64,000 bases of DNA from Clostridia bacterium. GTDB taxonomy: Bacteria > Bacillota > Clostridia > Christensenellales > Aristaeellaceae. Each line of letters opens with the position of its first letter. Position 1 is the first letter of the stretch. The stretch lies in NCBI GenBank assembly GCA_017512985.1, contig JAFWEJ010000004.1, forward strand, positions 1 to 64,000. Direction: 5' to 3'. Positions 1 through 8,075 of the stretch are shown here, piece after piece. The notes beneath the pieces are model-generated. The model had not been told where the DNA came from and ran no database searches. It saw nothing but the letters and a program-made list of their open reading frames with translations. The position numbers were made by a program, and so were the translations under genes.

Positions 1-50
1 AGAGGAAGACAAGGACGACGGAGCGAACCTGCCTGAATATGTTCACCATT

Positions 51-166
51 TCCGGTGGTGATAACGAAGGGGTCACACCTGTTCCCATACCGAACACAGA
101 AGTTAAGCCCTTCAGTGCCGATGGTACTTGGCTGGTAACGGCCCGGGAGAGTAGGTCGCCGCCGGA
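51..166 (+). rRNA. rrf: 5S ribosomal RNA
   Basis: Structural RNA of the large ribosomal subunit. The sequence has the conserved 5S core (CCCATACCGAACACAGAAGT, then the loop E/helix IV segment ending GGGAGAGTAGGTCGCCGCC), and its ends TCCGGTGGTG and CGCCGCCGGA pair as helix I. The ends are set by that pairing and may be off by a few bases. Bases 1-50 are probably the spacer from an upstream 23S gene outside the window. A hairpin with a T run follows at 177-201, so this looks like the last gene of an rRNA operon. Confidence 0.95.
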
Positions 167-176
167 TTCCAATAGG

Positions 177-201
177 CCACCTGCTTAGGCGGGTGGTTTT
201 T
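177..201 (+). terminator. Intrinsic terminator of the rRNA operon
   Basis: An 8-bp stem CCACCTGC / GCGGGTGG (one G-T pair) with loop TTAG is followed directly by TTTTT. It lies 10 bases after the 5S end. Confidence 0.85.
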
Positions 202-228
202 CTATTGGGATCTCGGCGGCGCGCCCCC

Positions 229-331
229 GCAACCTCAATAGTCGTGACTCCCCACTGGGGAGATCACTCCATTTCGGTTGACCTCACCTCTGACGAGATT
301 TCCGCCACTGGCGGTCGTCAGAGGTTCGCCC
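229..331 (+). repeat. Structured palindromic repeat, copy 1
   Basis: A 103-base unit running from GCAACCTCAAT to AGAGGTTCGCCC. It folds into two hairpins: GTGA-CTCCCC / GGGGAG-a-TCAC, and CCTCTGACGA-(GATTT)-CCGCC / GGCGG-TCGTCAGAGG with an unpaired GATTT on one side. Further copies lie at 11378-11480 (plus) and 20276-20377 (minus). Between copies the stems change in pairs and stay closed, so the fold appears to be under selection or inherited as a mobile palindromic element. The type is not one I can name. Confidence 0.8.
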
Positions 332-384
332 GGATTCCACAAATAGCCGCTTGCAGAAATGCAAGCGGTCTTTTTGTGGAATCC
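332..384 (+). terminator. Nested hairpin with internal terminator
   Basis: An outer 12-bp perfect stem GGATTCCACAAA / TTTGTGGAATCC encloses an inner 9-bp stem CCGCTTGCA-GAAA-TGCAAGCGG followed by TCTTTTT. The inner hairpin has the form of an intrinsic terminator with a GAAA loop. It directly follows repeat copy 1 and ends 9 bases before the -35 box of the pullulanase promoter. Confidence 0.6.
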
Positions 385-393
385 GTAATGTCA

Positions 394-422
394 TTGAAGA
401 TCAGCAAAAGGAATGTTATAAT
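394..422 (+). promoter_or_regulatory. Sigma-A-type promoter of the pullulanase gene
   Basis: TTGAAG, 17-base spacer, TATAAT. The -10 box ends 49 bases before the ATG at 472. A GGGAGGA ribosome site lies at 460-466. Confidence 0.75.
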
Positions 423-471
423 CCGGTCAGAGAGCTGCTGACAAAAACATATACACCGGGAGGAACTGCAT

Positions 472-3063
472 ATGAAGAGGATCGGATGTTTACTGACCGT
501 ATTGCTGATGGTTGCGCTGTGCGGTATTCATTCCGCCTGCGCGGAAGAGGAGTATACGCTTCCCCGGGAGGAAGGCACCCGCCAGGTGACCTTCTACTGG
601 TACAGGGACGGCGTGAATTATGACAGCTGCGATATGTGGATCTGGTATCCCAACAAGGATGGATGCGGTTATCTGTTTCATCCCTGTGAATATGGGGTCA
701 AGGTCGTGCTGAACGTTCCGCTGAGCGAGAACAAAGTCGGTTTCATTGTGCGGCGGGACTGCTCCAGCCCCGGCGGCTCAAGCTGGGGCAGCGCAACAAA
801 GGATTATGACGGAGACCGCTATGTGGAGCTGACCGGGGACACGACAGAAGTGTACCTGAAACCCGGTGACGCGAATTTGTACCAGAGCGACGACGGCGGA
901 AAAACGCTCTATCAGGAGAAAAAGATGACGCTGGCGGGGATCGTCGGAATGGATCAGATTGAGTATTACCTGAGCCCCGCCGCGCGGATCGAATCCCTGG
1001 ACCAGGTGAAGGTGACGGAGCAGGGCACCGGGAGGCAGCTGGAGGTGACCGGCCTTACCAGCCTGAACAACAAGGTGATCACCGGAACGATCACCGTCGG
1101 AGAGGAACTGGACCTTGCAGGGCTCTACACGGTTGAGATCGAAGGCTATGAAAAGATCGCGGCCGTACCGACCAGGGTTTTTGACTCCGCGGCCTTTGAG
1201 GAAAGATACGTATACGACGGGGACGACCTGGGAGCGACACTGACCGGCAGCGGTACGCAGTTTAAAGTGTGGGCACCCACCGCGAGCCGGGTACGGGTGC
1301 TGCTGTATGAAACCGGCGGCGGCGGGGAACCGGTGGAAACCGTTGAGATGACCCGTGGAGAAAAGGGCGTCTGGACCGCGGACGCCGCCTGCGGCGCCAT
1401 GACATATTACACCTACCTGGTATCGACGGCTGTCGGTGAGCAGGAAGCGGTGGACCCCTACGCGAGGGCGGTGGGCGTGAACGGAAACCGCGGCGTGGTC
1501 ATGAACCTGCGCGAAACAGACCCGGAAGGTTTTGAGGAGGATACCTTCATCGACAATATCAACGCCTATAATGAGGCGGTCATCTGGGAGGTTCATGTAC
1601 GCGATTTTTCCAACAAGCTGGCTTCCTCAAAGTATCCGGGCAAGTACCTGGCCTTTACCGAGCACGGCTTGACCAACGCGGCGGGCGAGCCGGCGGGCAT
1701 CGACTACCTGACGGACCTGGGGATCACGCACGTCCATCTGCAGCCGGTATACGACTATGCCACGGTGGACGAGGAGTCGGATGAACCCCAGTTCAACTGG
1801 GGATACGACCCGAAAAACTATAATGCTCCGGAAGGAAGCTATGCCACGGACGCGCTGGACGGAAGGGTCCGGATCAACGAGTTCAAGCAGATGGTCCGGG
1901 CGCTGCACCAAAGCGGCCTGGGCGTGGTCATGGACGTTGTGTACAACCATACCTATGACGGGAACTCCTGCTTCAACCGGATCGTGCCGTATTACTACTA
2001 CCGCTTTGACAACAAGGGCGGCTGGTCCAACGGGTCCGGCTGCGGAAACGAGACGTCCTCCGACCGGGCAATGTTCCGGAAATACATGGTGGACTCTGTT
2101 CGCTATTGGGCGCAGGAATACCATGTGGACGGTTTCCGGTTTGACCTGATGGCGCTGCATGATGTGCAGACGATGCAGGCGGTGGAGGAAGCGGTACACG
2201 CCGTCAATCCCAGGGCGCTCCTGTACGGGGAGGGCTGGACCGGCGGAACAACGCCCCTGAACCAGACGGTCCAGGCGAGGCAGGCGAACATGTGGAAGAT
2301 TACGGCTTCCAAAGGCGCCATCGGCGCGGTAGCGGTGTTCAATGACAGTACCCGGGACGGCCTGAAGGGCAGCGTTTTTGATGCGAAGGAGAAAGGATAT
2401 ATCAGCGGAAACGTCAGCAAGGGAAGGGCATGGCAGGTAATCTTCGGCCTGACCGGAGGAATCAGAAACACCATGGTCTCCTGGGGCGTGGAAGGGAATG
2501 CCGTGATCAACTACATGGCCTGCCATGACAACCATACGCTGTATGACCGGCTCCTGGCTTCCAATCCGGAAGATCCGGAAGAGGAACGCCTGAAGATGAA
2601 CCGGTTCGGCGCGTCTATTATCATGATCGGCAGGGGCATTCCCTTCTTCCTGGCCGGGGAAGAGATGCTGCGCTCCAAGGGCGGGGATTCAAACAGCTAT
2701 AAATCCGGCGACGATGTGAACAACATCCGCTGGGACGACCTGACGCCGGGCAGCGCAGTGATGAACATGCGGGACTTTTACCGCGTGCTGATCGCGCTGA
2801 GAAAAGCGAACGGGTTCATTACTGCCGGAGAAGTGGAGTGTGAAATCCTGGAGGATAACGCGATTGAGGTCCGCTGGACGCGGGACGGAAAACCGGCAGC
2901 CTGGGCGCTGATCAATCCCGGCGCAGCGCGGAGCGTGGACCTGCCGGAAGGAAACTGGCATGCGCTGCTCCTGAACGAGGCGGTTGACCCGGAGGGCACG
3001 CAGACGGTCAGCGGAACAGTTGAGATCGAAGACAGGACGGTGCTCCTGGTCCGCGCGGAATAA
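472..3063 (+). CDS. pulA: Secreted type I pullulanase (GH13)
   Basis: Hydrolyses alpha-1,6 branches of pullulan, starch or glycogen outside the membrane. 863 aa. A signal peptide covers about residues 1-24. A CBM41/PUD-like starch-binding domain (about 28-135), an N-terminal pullulanase domain and a CBM48-like domain (about 250-350, GTQFKVWAPTA) come before the GH13 barrel. The type I pullulanase signature is present as FNWGYDP. The four GH13 regions are visible: DVVYNHT (488), GFRFD with nucleophile D558, YGEGW with acid/base E587, and CHDNH with D686. The start has a good GGGAGGA ribosome site. The gene stands alone between its own promoter and terminator. The family is clear; the exact polymer is inferred. 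Confidence 0.93.
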   Translation: MKRIGCLLTVLLMVALCGIHSACAEEEYTLPREEGTRQVTFYWYRDGVNYDSCDMWIWYPNKDGCGYLFHPCEYGVKVVLNVPLSENKVGFIVRRDCSSPGGSSWGSATKDYDGDRYVELTGDTTEVYLKPGDANLYQSDDGGKTLYQEKKMTLAGIVGMDQIEYYLSPAARIESLDQVKVTEQGTGRQLEVTGLTSLNNKVITGTITVGEELDLAGLYTVEIEGYEKIAAVPTRVFDSAAFEERYVYDGDDLGATLTGSGTQFKVWAPTASRVRVLLYETGGGGEPVETVEMTRGEKGVWTADAACGAMTYYTYLVSTAVGEQEAVDPYARAVGVNGNRGVVMNLRETDPEGFEEDTFIDNINAYNEAVIWEVHVRDFSNKLASSKYPGKYLAFTEHGLTNAAGEPAGIDYLTDLGITHVHLQPVYDYATVDEESDEPQFNWGYDPKNYNAPEGSYATDALDGRVRINEFKQMVRALHQSGLGVVMDVVYNHTYDGNSCFNRIVPYYYYRFDNKGGWSNGSGCGNETSSDRAMFRKYMVDSVRYWAQEYHVDGFRFDLMALHDVQTMQAVEEAVHAVNPRALLYGEGWTGGTTPLNQTVQARQANMWKITASKGAIGAVAVFNDSTRDGLKGSVFDAKEKGYISGNVSKGRAWQVIFGLTGGIRNTMVSWGVEGNAVINYMACHDNHTLYDRLLASNPEDPEEERLKMNRFGASIIMIGRGIPFFLAGEEMLRSKGGDSNSYKSGDDVNNIRWDDLTPGSAVMNMRDFYRVLIALRKANGFITAGEVECEILEDNAIEVRWTRDGKPAAWALINPGAARSVDLPEGNWHALLLNEAVDPEGTQTVSGTVEIEDRTVLLVRAE

Positions 3064-3090
3064 CCGGGCCTGCCATCCGGATACTGAAAA

Positions 3091-3125
3091 CCGGCGCCGC
3101 TGTAAAGGCGGCGCCGGCCTGTTTT
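3091..3125 (+). terminator. Terminator after pullulanase
   Basis: A 10-bp perfect stem CCGGCGCCGC / GCGGCGCCGG with loop TGTAAAG, then CCTGTTTT. It sits 28 bases after the pullulanase stop and 10 bases before the end of the convergent vWA gene. Confidence 0.75.
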
Positions 3126-3134
3126 ATCCGGGGC

Positions 3135-3779
3135 TTATTTTCTGGCGTTGTAGTCCGCTTCAATGTTTTCTTTCCATTTACGGGTGATCGGGGCACATTT
3201 GCGGACCGAGCGGACTGCTTCATTGACTCCGCTGTAGTTCAGCGCGGAACCGGCGCGGTCGTTGATGAAGTTGACGGCGCGGTCTTCGTCGATCCCGAAA
3301 CGCGCGGCGGTTTCCACGGCGTCGATATTCGCGCCAAGGAACAGGAACTCCCAGCCGTATTTTTCCTTCTGGCGGTTTACCATGGCCTTGACTTTATCGC
3401 TTGTGTAGCGGTGGCTGGCGTTCTCCATGCCGTCTGTCGTGATGACGAAGATCGTGTGTTCCGGCCGATCCTCGTCCCGGGCGTACTTGTGGACGTTGCC
3501 GATATGGTGGATTGCTCCGCCGATCGCGTCGATCAGCGCGGTGCAGCCGCCTACATAGTACTGTTTGTCTGTCATCGGCTCGATCTTCCGCAGATCCACC
3601 CGGTCGTGGATGACCGTGCTCTCGTTGGAGAACAGGACGGTGGAGACCAGCGCCTCGCCCTCTTCCTTTTTCTGCTTTTCGATCATGCTGTTGAAACCGC
3701 CGATGGTATCCGCCTCCATCCCGGACATTGAGCCGCTCTTGTCGAGGATGAAGACTATTTCCGTCAGATTCTTTTTCAT
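3135..3779 (-). CDS. von Willebrand factor A domain protein
   Basis: 214 aa, almost entirely a vWA fold, predicted cytosolic (no signal peptide). The metal-ion-dependent adhesion site is intact: DKSGS at residues 13-17, a Thr in GCTALIDAIG and an Asp in TTDGMEN. Such domains usually mediate metal-dependent protein contacts. The ATG follows AGGAGGG. The gene lies 105 bases downstream of the macro-domain gene on the same strand, and the pairing suggests they work together. The partner protein is unknown. It resembles TerY-type stand-alone vWA proteins of stress or defence loci, but a specific role cannot be assigned. Confidence 0.85.
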   Translation of the reverse strand: MKKNLTEIVFILDKSGSMSGMEADTIGGFNSMIEKQKKEEGEALVSTVLFSNESTVIHDRVDLRKIEPMTDKQYYVGGCTALIDAIGGAIHHIGNVHKYARDEDRPEHTIFVITTDGMENASHRYTSDKVKAMVNRQKEKYGWEFLFLGANIDAVETAARFGIDEDRAVNFINDRAGSALNYSGVNEAVRSVRKCAPITRKWKENIEADYNARK

Positions 3780-3884
3780 ATCAAGATCCCTCCTGTCGTG
3801 ATGCCGCGGGAGCTTCCTTTGCTCCCTGCATGCATATCATAGCGGATACAGGAGGGACTGCGGTCGCCTGCCAGGCGACAAATC

Positions 3885-4955
3885 TCAGTTCATTCCGGAA
3901 CCGAGGAGCGGCAGATCAAACCTGAACAGCACTTCGTTGATCTCATAGATATTATAGATTTTGTGGTTGATGCAGTATTCCAGCACAAGGTCAAACTTGC
4001 TGCTTTTTGTCAGGGAGAAACCGGCTTTCTTCAGCAGTTCTTTGGTTTCCCGCATGGAAAGCTCCAGCGCGACGGCAAAAGCGAGCGCGGTGGGTTTGCT
4101 TGGCCTGTAGTCCGGATTGGAGCGGATTTTGCTGAAGAGTTTCCGGTCCACATTGGCTTTCTTGTAACACTGGGCGTCCGTCCAGCCCCGTTCGTCGATC
4201 AGTCGAAGCAGCGCCTGGGAGAAACCCTCGTCCGTCTGCTTCAGGAGCTCCTTCCAGTCCGGCATGGAAGCGGCCTCTTTCGGAACGGCTGACGGTACGG
4301 GCGCGGCGCCATAGCACGCCTGATCGGCAATGCTCTTGCTGATCTCCATGTCCAGCTGCAGCGCGGATTCCTCATCCTCCTGCCAGCGCCTTCTCCGGCT
4401 GTGTTCAATGTTCGCGTGGAAATGCTTTTCCGCGTAGATATCGTCGATGTATTCCCGGATATCGCGGAAGAGTTTTTTGCCGGTGATGAGTTCATCGTGC
4501 CCGAAGATCACGAGATACACCGTCATCTCATGATCCAGCAGGAAAGCGGTGATCGCGTCCACCGCCACCGCCAGCGCCTGGTCTTTCGGATAGCCGTAGG
4601 CGCCGGCGGAGATCATCGGGAAAGCCACGCTCTCGCAGCCGTTTTCCGCGGCCAGCTCCAGGGAATGGCGGTAGCAGGCGGAAAGCAGTTCTTTTTCCCC
4701 GTTTGTTCCGCCGTGCCAGACTGGCCCGACCGTATGGATTACATACCGGGCGGGCAGGCGGTATCCTTTCGTGATCTTAGCCTCCCCGGTCTCACAGCCG
4801 CCGAGAGTGCGGCACTCCTCAAGCAGTTCCGGACCGGCGGCCCGGTGAATTGCGCCGTCAACGCCCCCGCCGCCCAGCAGGGAACGGTTGGCCGCGTTCA
4901 CGATTGCGTCCACGTTCATTCTGGTGATATCGTTGCGAACCATCTCAAAAGGCAT
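3885..4955 (-). CDS. Macro domain protein with C-terminal helical (HTH-like) domain
   Basis: 356 aa. Residues 1 to about 175 form a macro domain that binds or hydrolyses ADP-ribose compounds: [20 protein letters not shown] (19-38) is the typical ADP-ribose loop, and a second glycine-rich loop reads [10 protein letters not shown]. Residues about 235-356 form a separate helical domain ([20 protein letters not shown]) that I recall as a free-standing protein or as a fusion in many Clostridia; it looks helix-turn-helix-like. The start at 4955 follows CCGGGAGG; the reading frame stays open far upstream, but that part reads as non-coding. The vWA gene lies downstream. Possible roles are ADP-ribosylation signalling, stress or defence; none is proved by sequence. 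Confidence 0.88.
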   Translation of the reverse strand: MPFEMVRNDITRMNVDAIVNAANRSLLGGGGVDGAIHRAAGPELLEECRTLGGCETGEAKITKGYRLPARYVIHTVGPVWHGGTNGEKELLSACYRHSLELAAENGCESVAFPMISAGAYGYPKDQALAVAVDAITAFLLDHEMTVYLVIFGHDELITGKKLFRDIREYIDDIYAEKHFHANIEHSRRRRWQEDEESALQLDMEISKSIADQACYGAAPVPSAVPKEAASMPDWKELLKQTDEGFSQALLRLIDERGWTDAQCYKKANVDRKLFSKIRSNPDYRPSKPTALAFAVALELSMRETKELLKKAGFSLTKSSKFDLVLEYCINHKIYNIYEINEVLFRFDLPLLGSGMN

Positions 4956-5084
4956 GCAGGACCACCTCCCGGATATGATTGTATCAGAGCGGACGGGACG
5001 TACGCAAGACTGTCCGGAGCCCCTCGACAAGCAGCGGTTTTCATTGTATCGTATAGGCAGAAAGATGAAGGAGCAGAGGACTGT

Positions 5085-5777
5085 ATGAGGATTATCTTTG
5101 TCCGGCACGGGGAACCGGATTATGAACACGACTGCCTGACGGAACGCGGACGCGTCCAGGCAAAGGCCGCCGCGGAACGCCTCAGGGAGGAAGGGATTGA
5201 AGAAATATTTTCTTCCCCGCTGGGCCGCGCGGCGGAGACCGCGGCCGCGGCGGCGGAGGTCCTGGGGCTGCCGGTGAAAGCGCTGGACTATATGCGGGAA
5301 CTGCATTGGGGCAGCGTTGACGGGACGCCGCTTCCGGCAAACGGGCATCCCTGGGACCTGGCGGACCTGCTGGCTGCGGAGGGTTGGGACCTGACGGATC
5401 CGGCCTGGCGGGAGCATCCGTATTTCAGCAATAACAAGGTGACCGGGGAAGCTGACAATGTGGCCCGGAAAACGGACGAATGGCTGCTGTCCCTGGGTTA
5501 TGAGCGGCGCGGAGCCTATTACCGCTGCCTCCGGCCGGACAATACGCAGAAGACGGTCGCGCTCTTTTCCCACGGCGGGTCGTCTGCCGCGGCAATGGGG
5601 CATATCCTGAACCTGCCTTTCCCTTATGCCTGCGGACTGTTCCACCTGGAATTTACGGGTATCACGGTGATCCGGCTGGACCGGAACCCCGGAAGGCAGG
5701 CGCTGCCCTGCCTGGAGCTGGCCAACGACGGACGGCATATCCGGGGAATATGCTATCACCGGCTGGCAGAGATGTGA
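5085..5777 (+). CDS. Histidine phosphatase family protein
   Basis: 230 aa, cytosolic. The catalytic RHGE is at residues 7-10, the second His is at 163 (FSHGG), and an acidic residue follows the RELHWG segment. The branch includes phosphoglycerate-mutase-like phosphatases acting on small phosphorylated compounds; the substrate is not predictable. The start ATG has AAGGAG upstream. The CapA-like gene begins 22 bases downstream, so the two are probably co-transcribed. Confidence 0.88.
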   Translation: MRIIFVRHGEPDYEHDCLTERGRVQAKAAAERLREEGIEEIFSSPLGRAAETAAAAAEVLGLPVKALDYMRELHWGSVDGTPLPANGHPWDLADLLAAEGWDLTDPAWREHPYFSNNKVTGEADNVARKTDEWLLSLGYERRGAYYRCLRPDNTQKTVALFSHGGSSAAAMGHILNLPFPYACGLFHLEFTGITVIRLDRNPGRQALPCLELANDGRHIRGICYHRLAEM

Positions 5778-5799
5778 GCCGGAAAGGAACAGGATAAAG

Positions 5800-6912
5800 A
5801 TGAAGATGCTTCGAAAACCCGGCATGCCGGCGGCCGTTCTTTTGGCCGCGGCGCTGCTGTTTTCCGGTTCCGCGCGGGCTTCCGGCTCGTGGATGACCTT
5901 TACGGCGGACAGTGTACCGGAGGAACAGGCCTGGGTGGTGCAGGAATACAGCGGTACGGTCCGCATCACATTTCTGGGGGACTGCACCCTCGGCGGAGAG
6001 GAGGAAGCACGGAGCCTTTACCGGGGATTTGACCGGACAATCGAACGGAACGGATACGCGTATCCGTTCCGGAACCTGACCGCGCTGACCGCGTCAGACG
6101 ATCTGACGGTGGCAAATCTTGAGGGCGTGCTTTCTGACAGGACAGACCTGAAAAAAGTGGATAAAACCTATAATTTCATGGGAACAGCGGCTTACACGGA
6201 GATCCTGAAGGAAGGCTCCGTGGAATGCGTCACGCTGGCAAACAATCATTCCCGCGACTACGGTCCGGCCGGATATATGGATACCGTGCAGGCGCTGGAA
6301 AATGCCGGCGTGGCATGGTTCGGCACGGACAGCATGGCGGTCTGGCGGAGCGACGAAGGCCTGATGATCGGTTTCCTGGGCGTTGCGGGGTCCCTGTCCG
6401 GCGACCGGTACAGGGAACATCAGAAGCAGGCGGAGGTTCTGCGGTCCATCGGCTGCGCGGCTGTGATCACGGTCATGCATGCCGGGCAGGAATATGTCAC
6501 GGAACCGGGCGACTACCAGCACCAGATCGTCCGCCGGACAATCGCGAGCGGGGTGGACCTGGTCATCGGGCACCATCCGCATATTGTGCAGGGCTATGAG
6601 ATCCGGGACGGGGTGCCGGTGGTTTACAGCCTGGGTAACTGTGTGTTCGGCGGCAACACGAATCCGCGGGACCACGACGCGCTTGCGGTGCAGGCAGATC
6701 TGGCTTTTGAGGACGGCGGGCTGGCCGGGATTACGCTGCATTTTTATCCGGTTTCGGTCTCCGGCGAAGAAGGATTCAACGACTATTCGCCTGTGCTGCT
6801 CGCCGGGGAGGATGCAGCGCGGGTACTGCTGAAAATGGAGAAAAGCACCGGTAATCCGCCCGGTGCTTTCAGGGAAGGACAGGGCGCGGCGGTTACCGTT
6901 CCCGCGCCGTGA
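5800..6912 (+). CDS. Secreted CapA-family protein
   Basis: 370 aa with a signal peptide (about 1-27). It carries the CapA/PgsA metallophosphoesterase-like fold: FLGDCTLGG near residue 60, [20 protein letters not shown], and the C-terminal [11 protein letters not shown] plus [10 protein letters not shown]. CapA proteins take part in poly-gamma-glutamate or capsule export; no pgsB or pgsC is nearby, so that role is doubtful here. It follows the histidine phosphatase gene closely. A perfect 10-bp inverted repeat (6842-6851 / 6860-6869) lies in the last codons, without a proper T run. Confidence 0.88.
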   Translation: MKMLRKPGMPAAVLLAAALLFSGSARASGSWMTFTADSVPEEQAWVVQEYSGTVRITFLGDCTLGGEEEARSLYRGFDRTIERNGYAYPFRNLTALTASDDLTVANLEGVLSDRTDLKKVDKTYNFMGTAAYTEILKEGSVECVTLANNHSRDYGPAGYMDTVQALENAGVAWFGTDSMAVWRSDEGLMIGFLGVAGSLSGDRYREHQKQAEVLRSIGCAAVITVMHAGQEYVTEPGDYQHQIVRRTIASGVDLVIGHHPHIVQGYEIRDGVPVVYSLGNCVFGGNTNPRDHDALAVQADLAFEDGGLAGITLHFYPVSVSGEEGFNDYSPVLLAGEDAARVLLKMEKSTGNPPGAFREGQGAAVTVPAP

Positions 6913-6917
6913 TTCCC

Positions 6918-6946
6918 TTGCGTATTCCACGGACTCCTCATATAAT
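6918..6946 (+). promoter_or_regulatory. Promoter of the metallophosphoesterase gene
   Basis: TTGCGT, 17-base spacer, TATAAT; the -10 box ends 26 bases before the GTG start at 6973. Confidence 0.6.
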
Positions 6947-6972
6947 ATGGACAGGAAAGAGGTGTATGGATC

Positions 6973-8055
6973 GTGCGGCGGGAGAAGAACCAGTATATAT
7001 TCGCTTCGGAACTGACAAAGCGCAGCCGGAGCCATCGCTTCCGCACCGTGGTCCTTATTTTTCTGCCTCTCCTGATTCTGTCCGCCTGTGTGATGAGCGC
7101 CGCAATGTCCGGCAGGGTACGGCTCGAAGAAATCCGGCTGACGGTGCTGAACCTTCCGGATGACCTGGAGGGCTTTTCAATCCTGCACCTGAGCGACCTG
7201 CACGGCGCCCGGTTCGGGAAAAACCAGAAGGGAATCGATAACGCGCTGGATACTGTAAGGTATTCCTGCGTGGTGATGACCGGCGATATGCTCGGCGATG
7301 GCAGGGATGTTGAGCCCTTGCTGGAACTGATTGAACTGATGCCGCATGATGTGCCGAAGTACCTGATTCCGGGGGATACAGACGGCCCTGTGATCGATGC
7401 AAATGCCCACAGCAGCCTGTCTGTCTATCCCGAATGGGTGGAAAGAGTGAAGGAAGCCGGCGTGGAGATCCTGGAGATGCCGGCGCTGATCACCCGGGGC
7501 AAGGGACGGATCTGGTTCGTTCCGGAAGACCTCTACGCGCGGGATCTGGACGGGATGCAGAAGACCTACCAAAAGCAGCTGGATTCCCTGAACAGCCGGA
7601 AGACTTCGCTCTCCGCGGACGATGCGGCGCATATCCGCGCGCTGGAATATGAGCTGCAGCGTATTGAATCGCTGCGGGCGGTCAGGAAGGAGTTCCAGCC
7701 CACCGATATCCAGGTGGTCCTGACCCATACGCCGCTGAGCGAAGAATATCTGTCGGACCTGATCTCCTGGACGTCAAAGGAGGACCTTTTCTCCCTGCGC
7801 TACGCGTCGCTGATTCTGGCGGGCCATTACAACGGCGGGCAGTGGCGCATTCCCGGCGTCGGCGCGGTCTATGTGCCGGAACTGGGCTGGTTCCCGAAGG
7901 ACGAGCAGGTCACAGGGCTCAGTTATGTGGAAAGCGTTCCGCAGTATATCAGTCCGGGCCTGGGATCGGATCCGCATTATGAGCACCAGCCTGGGCGGAT
8001 CTTCAACAGCCCGGTCGTCACGAAGATCGTGCTGACCAGGAAAGCGACAAAATAA
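6973..8055 (+). CDS. Membrane-anchored metallophosphoesterase-like protein, degenerate site
   Basis: 360 aa, GTG start with GAAAGAGG upstream. One membrane segment (about residues 22-41) is followed by a calcineurin-like phosphoesterase domain facing outside. HLSDLH (72-77) and TGDMLGD match metal motifs I and II. The later motifs are changed: the usual GNHD reads PGDTDG, and the usual GHTHGGQ reads GHYNGGQ (G284-H285-Y286-N287), so a metal-binding His is replaced by Asn. A region of about 60 residues (about 195-255, charged, helical) is inserted before the last motif. Activity may be reduced or altered. Confidence 0.8.
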   Translation: MRREKNQYIFASELTKRSRSHRFRTVVLIFLPLLILSACVMSAAMSGRVRLEEIRLTVLNLPDDLEGFSILHLSDLHGARFGKNQKGIDNALDTVRYSCVVMTGDMLGDGRDVEPLLELIELMPHDVPKYLIPGDTDGPVIDANAHSSLSVYPEWVERVKEAGVEILEMPALITRGKGRIWFVPEDLYARDLDGMQKTYQKQLDSLNSRKTSLSADDAAHIRALEYELQRIESLRAVRKEFQPTDIQVVLTHTPLSEEYLSDLISWTSKEDLFSLRYASLILAGHYNGGQWRIPGVGAVYVPELGWFPKDEQVTGLSYVESVPQYISPGLGSDPHYEHQPGRIFNSPVVTKIVLTRKATK

Positions 8056-8075
8056 AAGGCAGAAAGAAGTAAGTT

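Noticed and set aside
4956-5987. N-terminal extension of the macro-domain protein to 700 residues
   Set aside because: This part lies opposite the histidine phosphatase and CapA genes, reads as low-complexity Arg/Pro/His sequence, and a clear ribosome site precedes the ATG at 4955.
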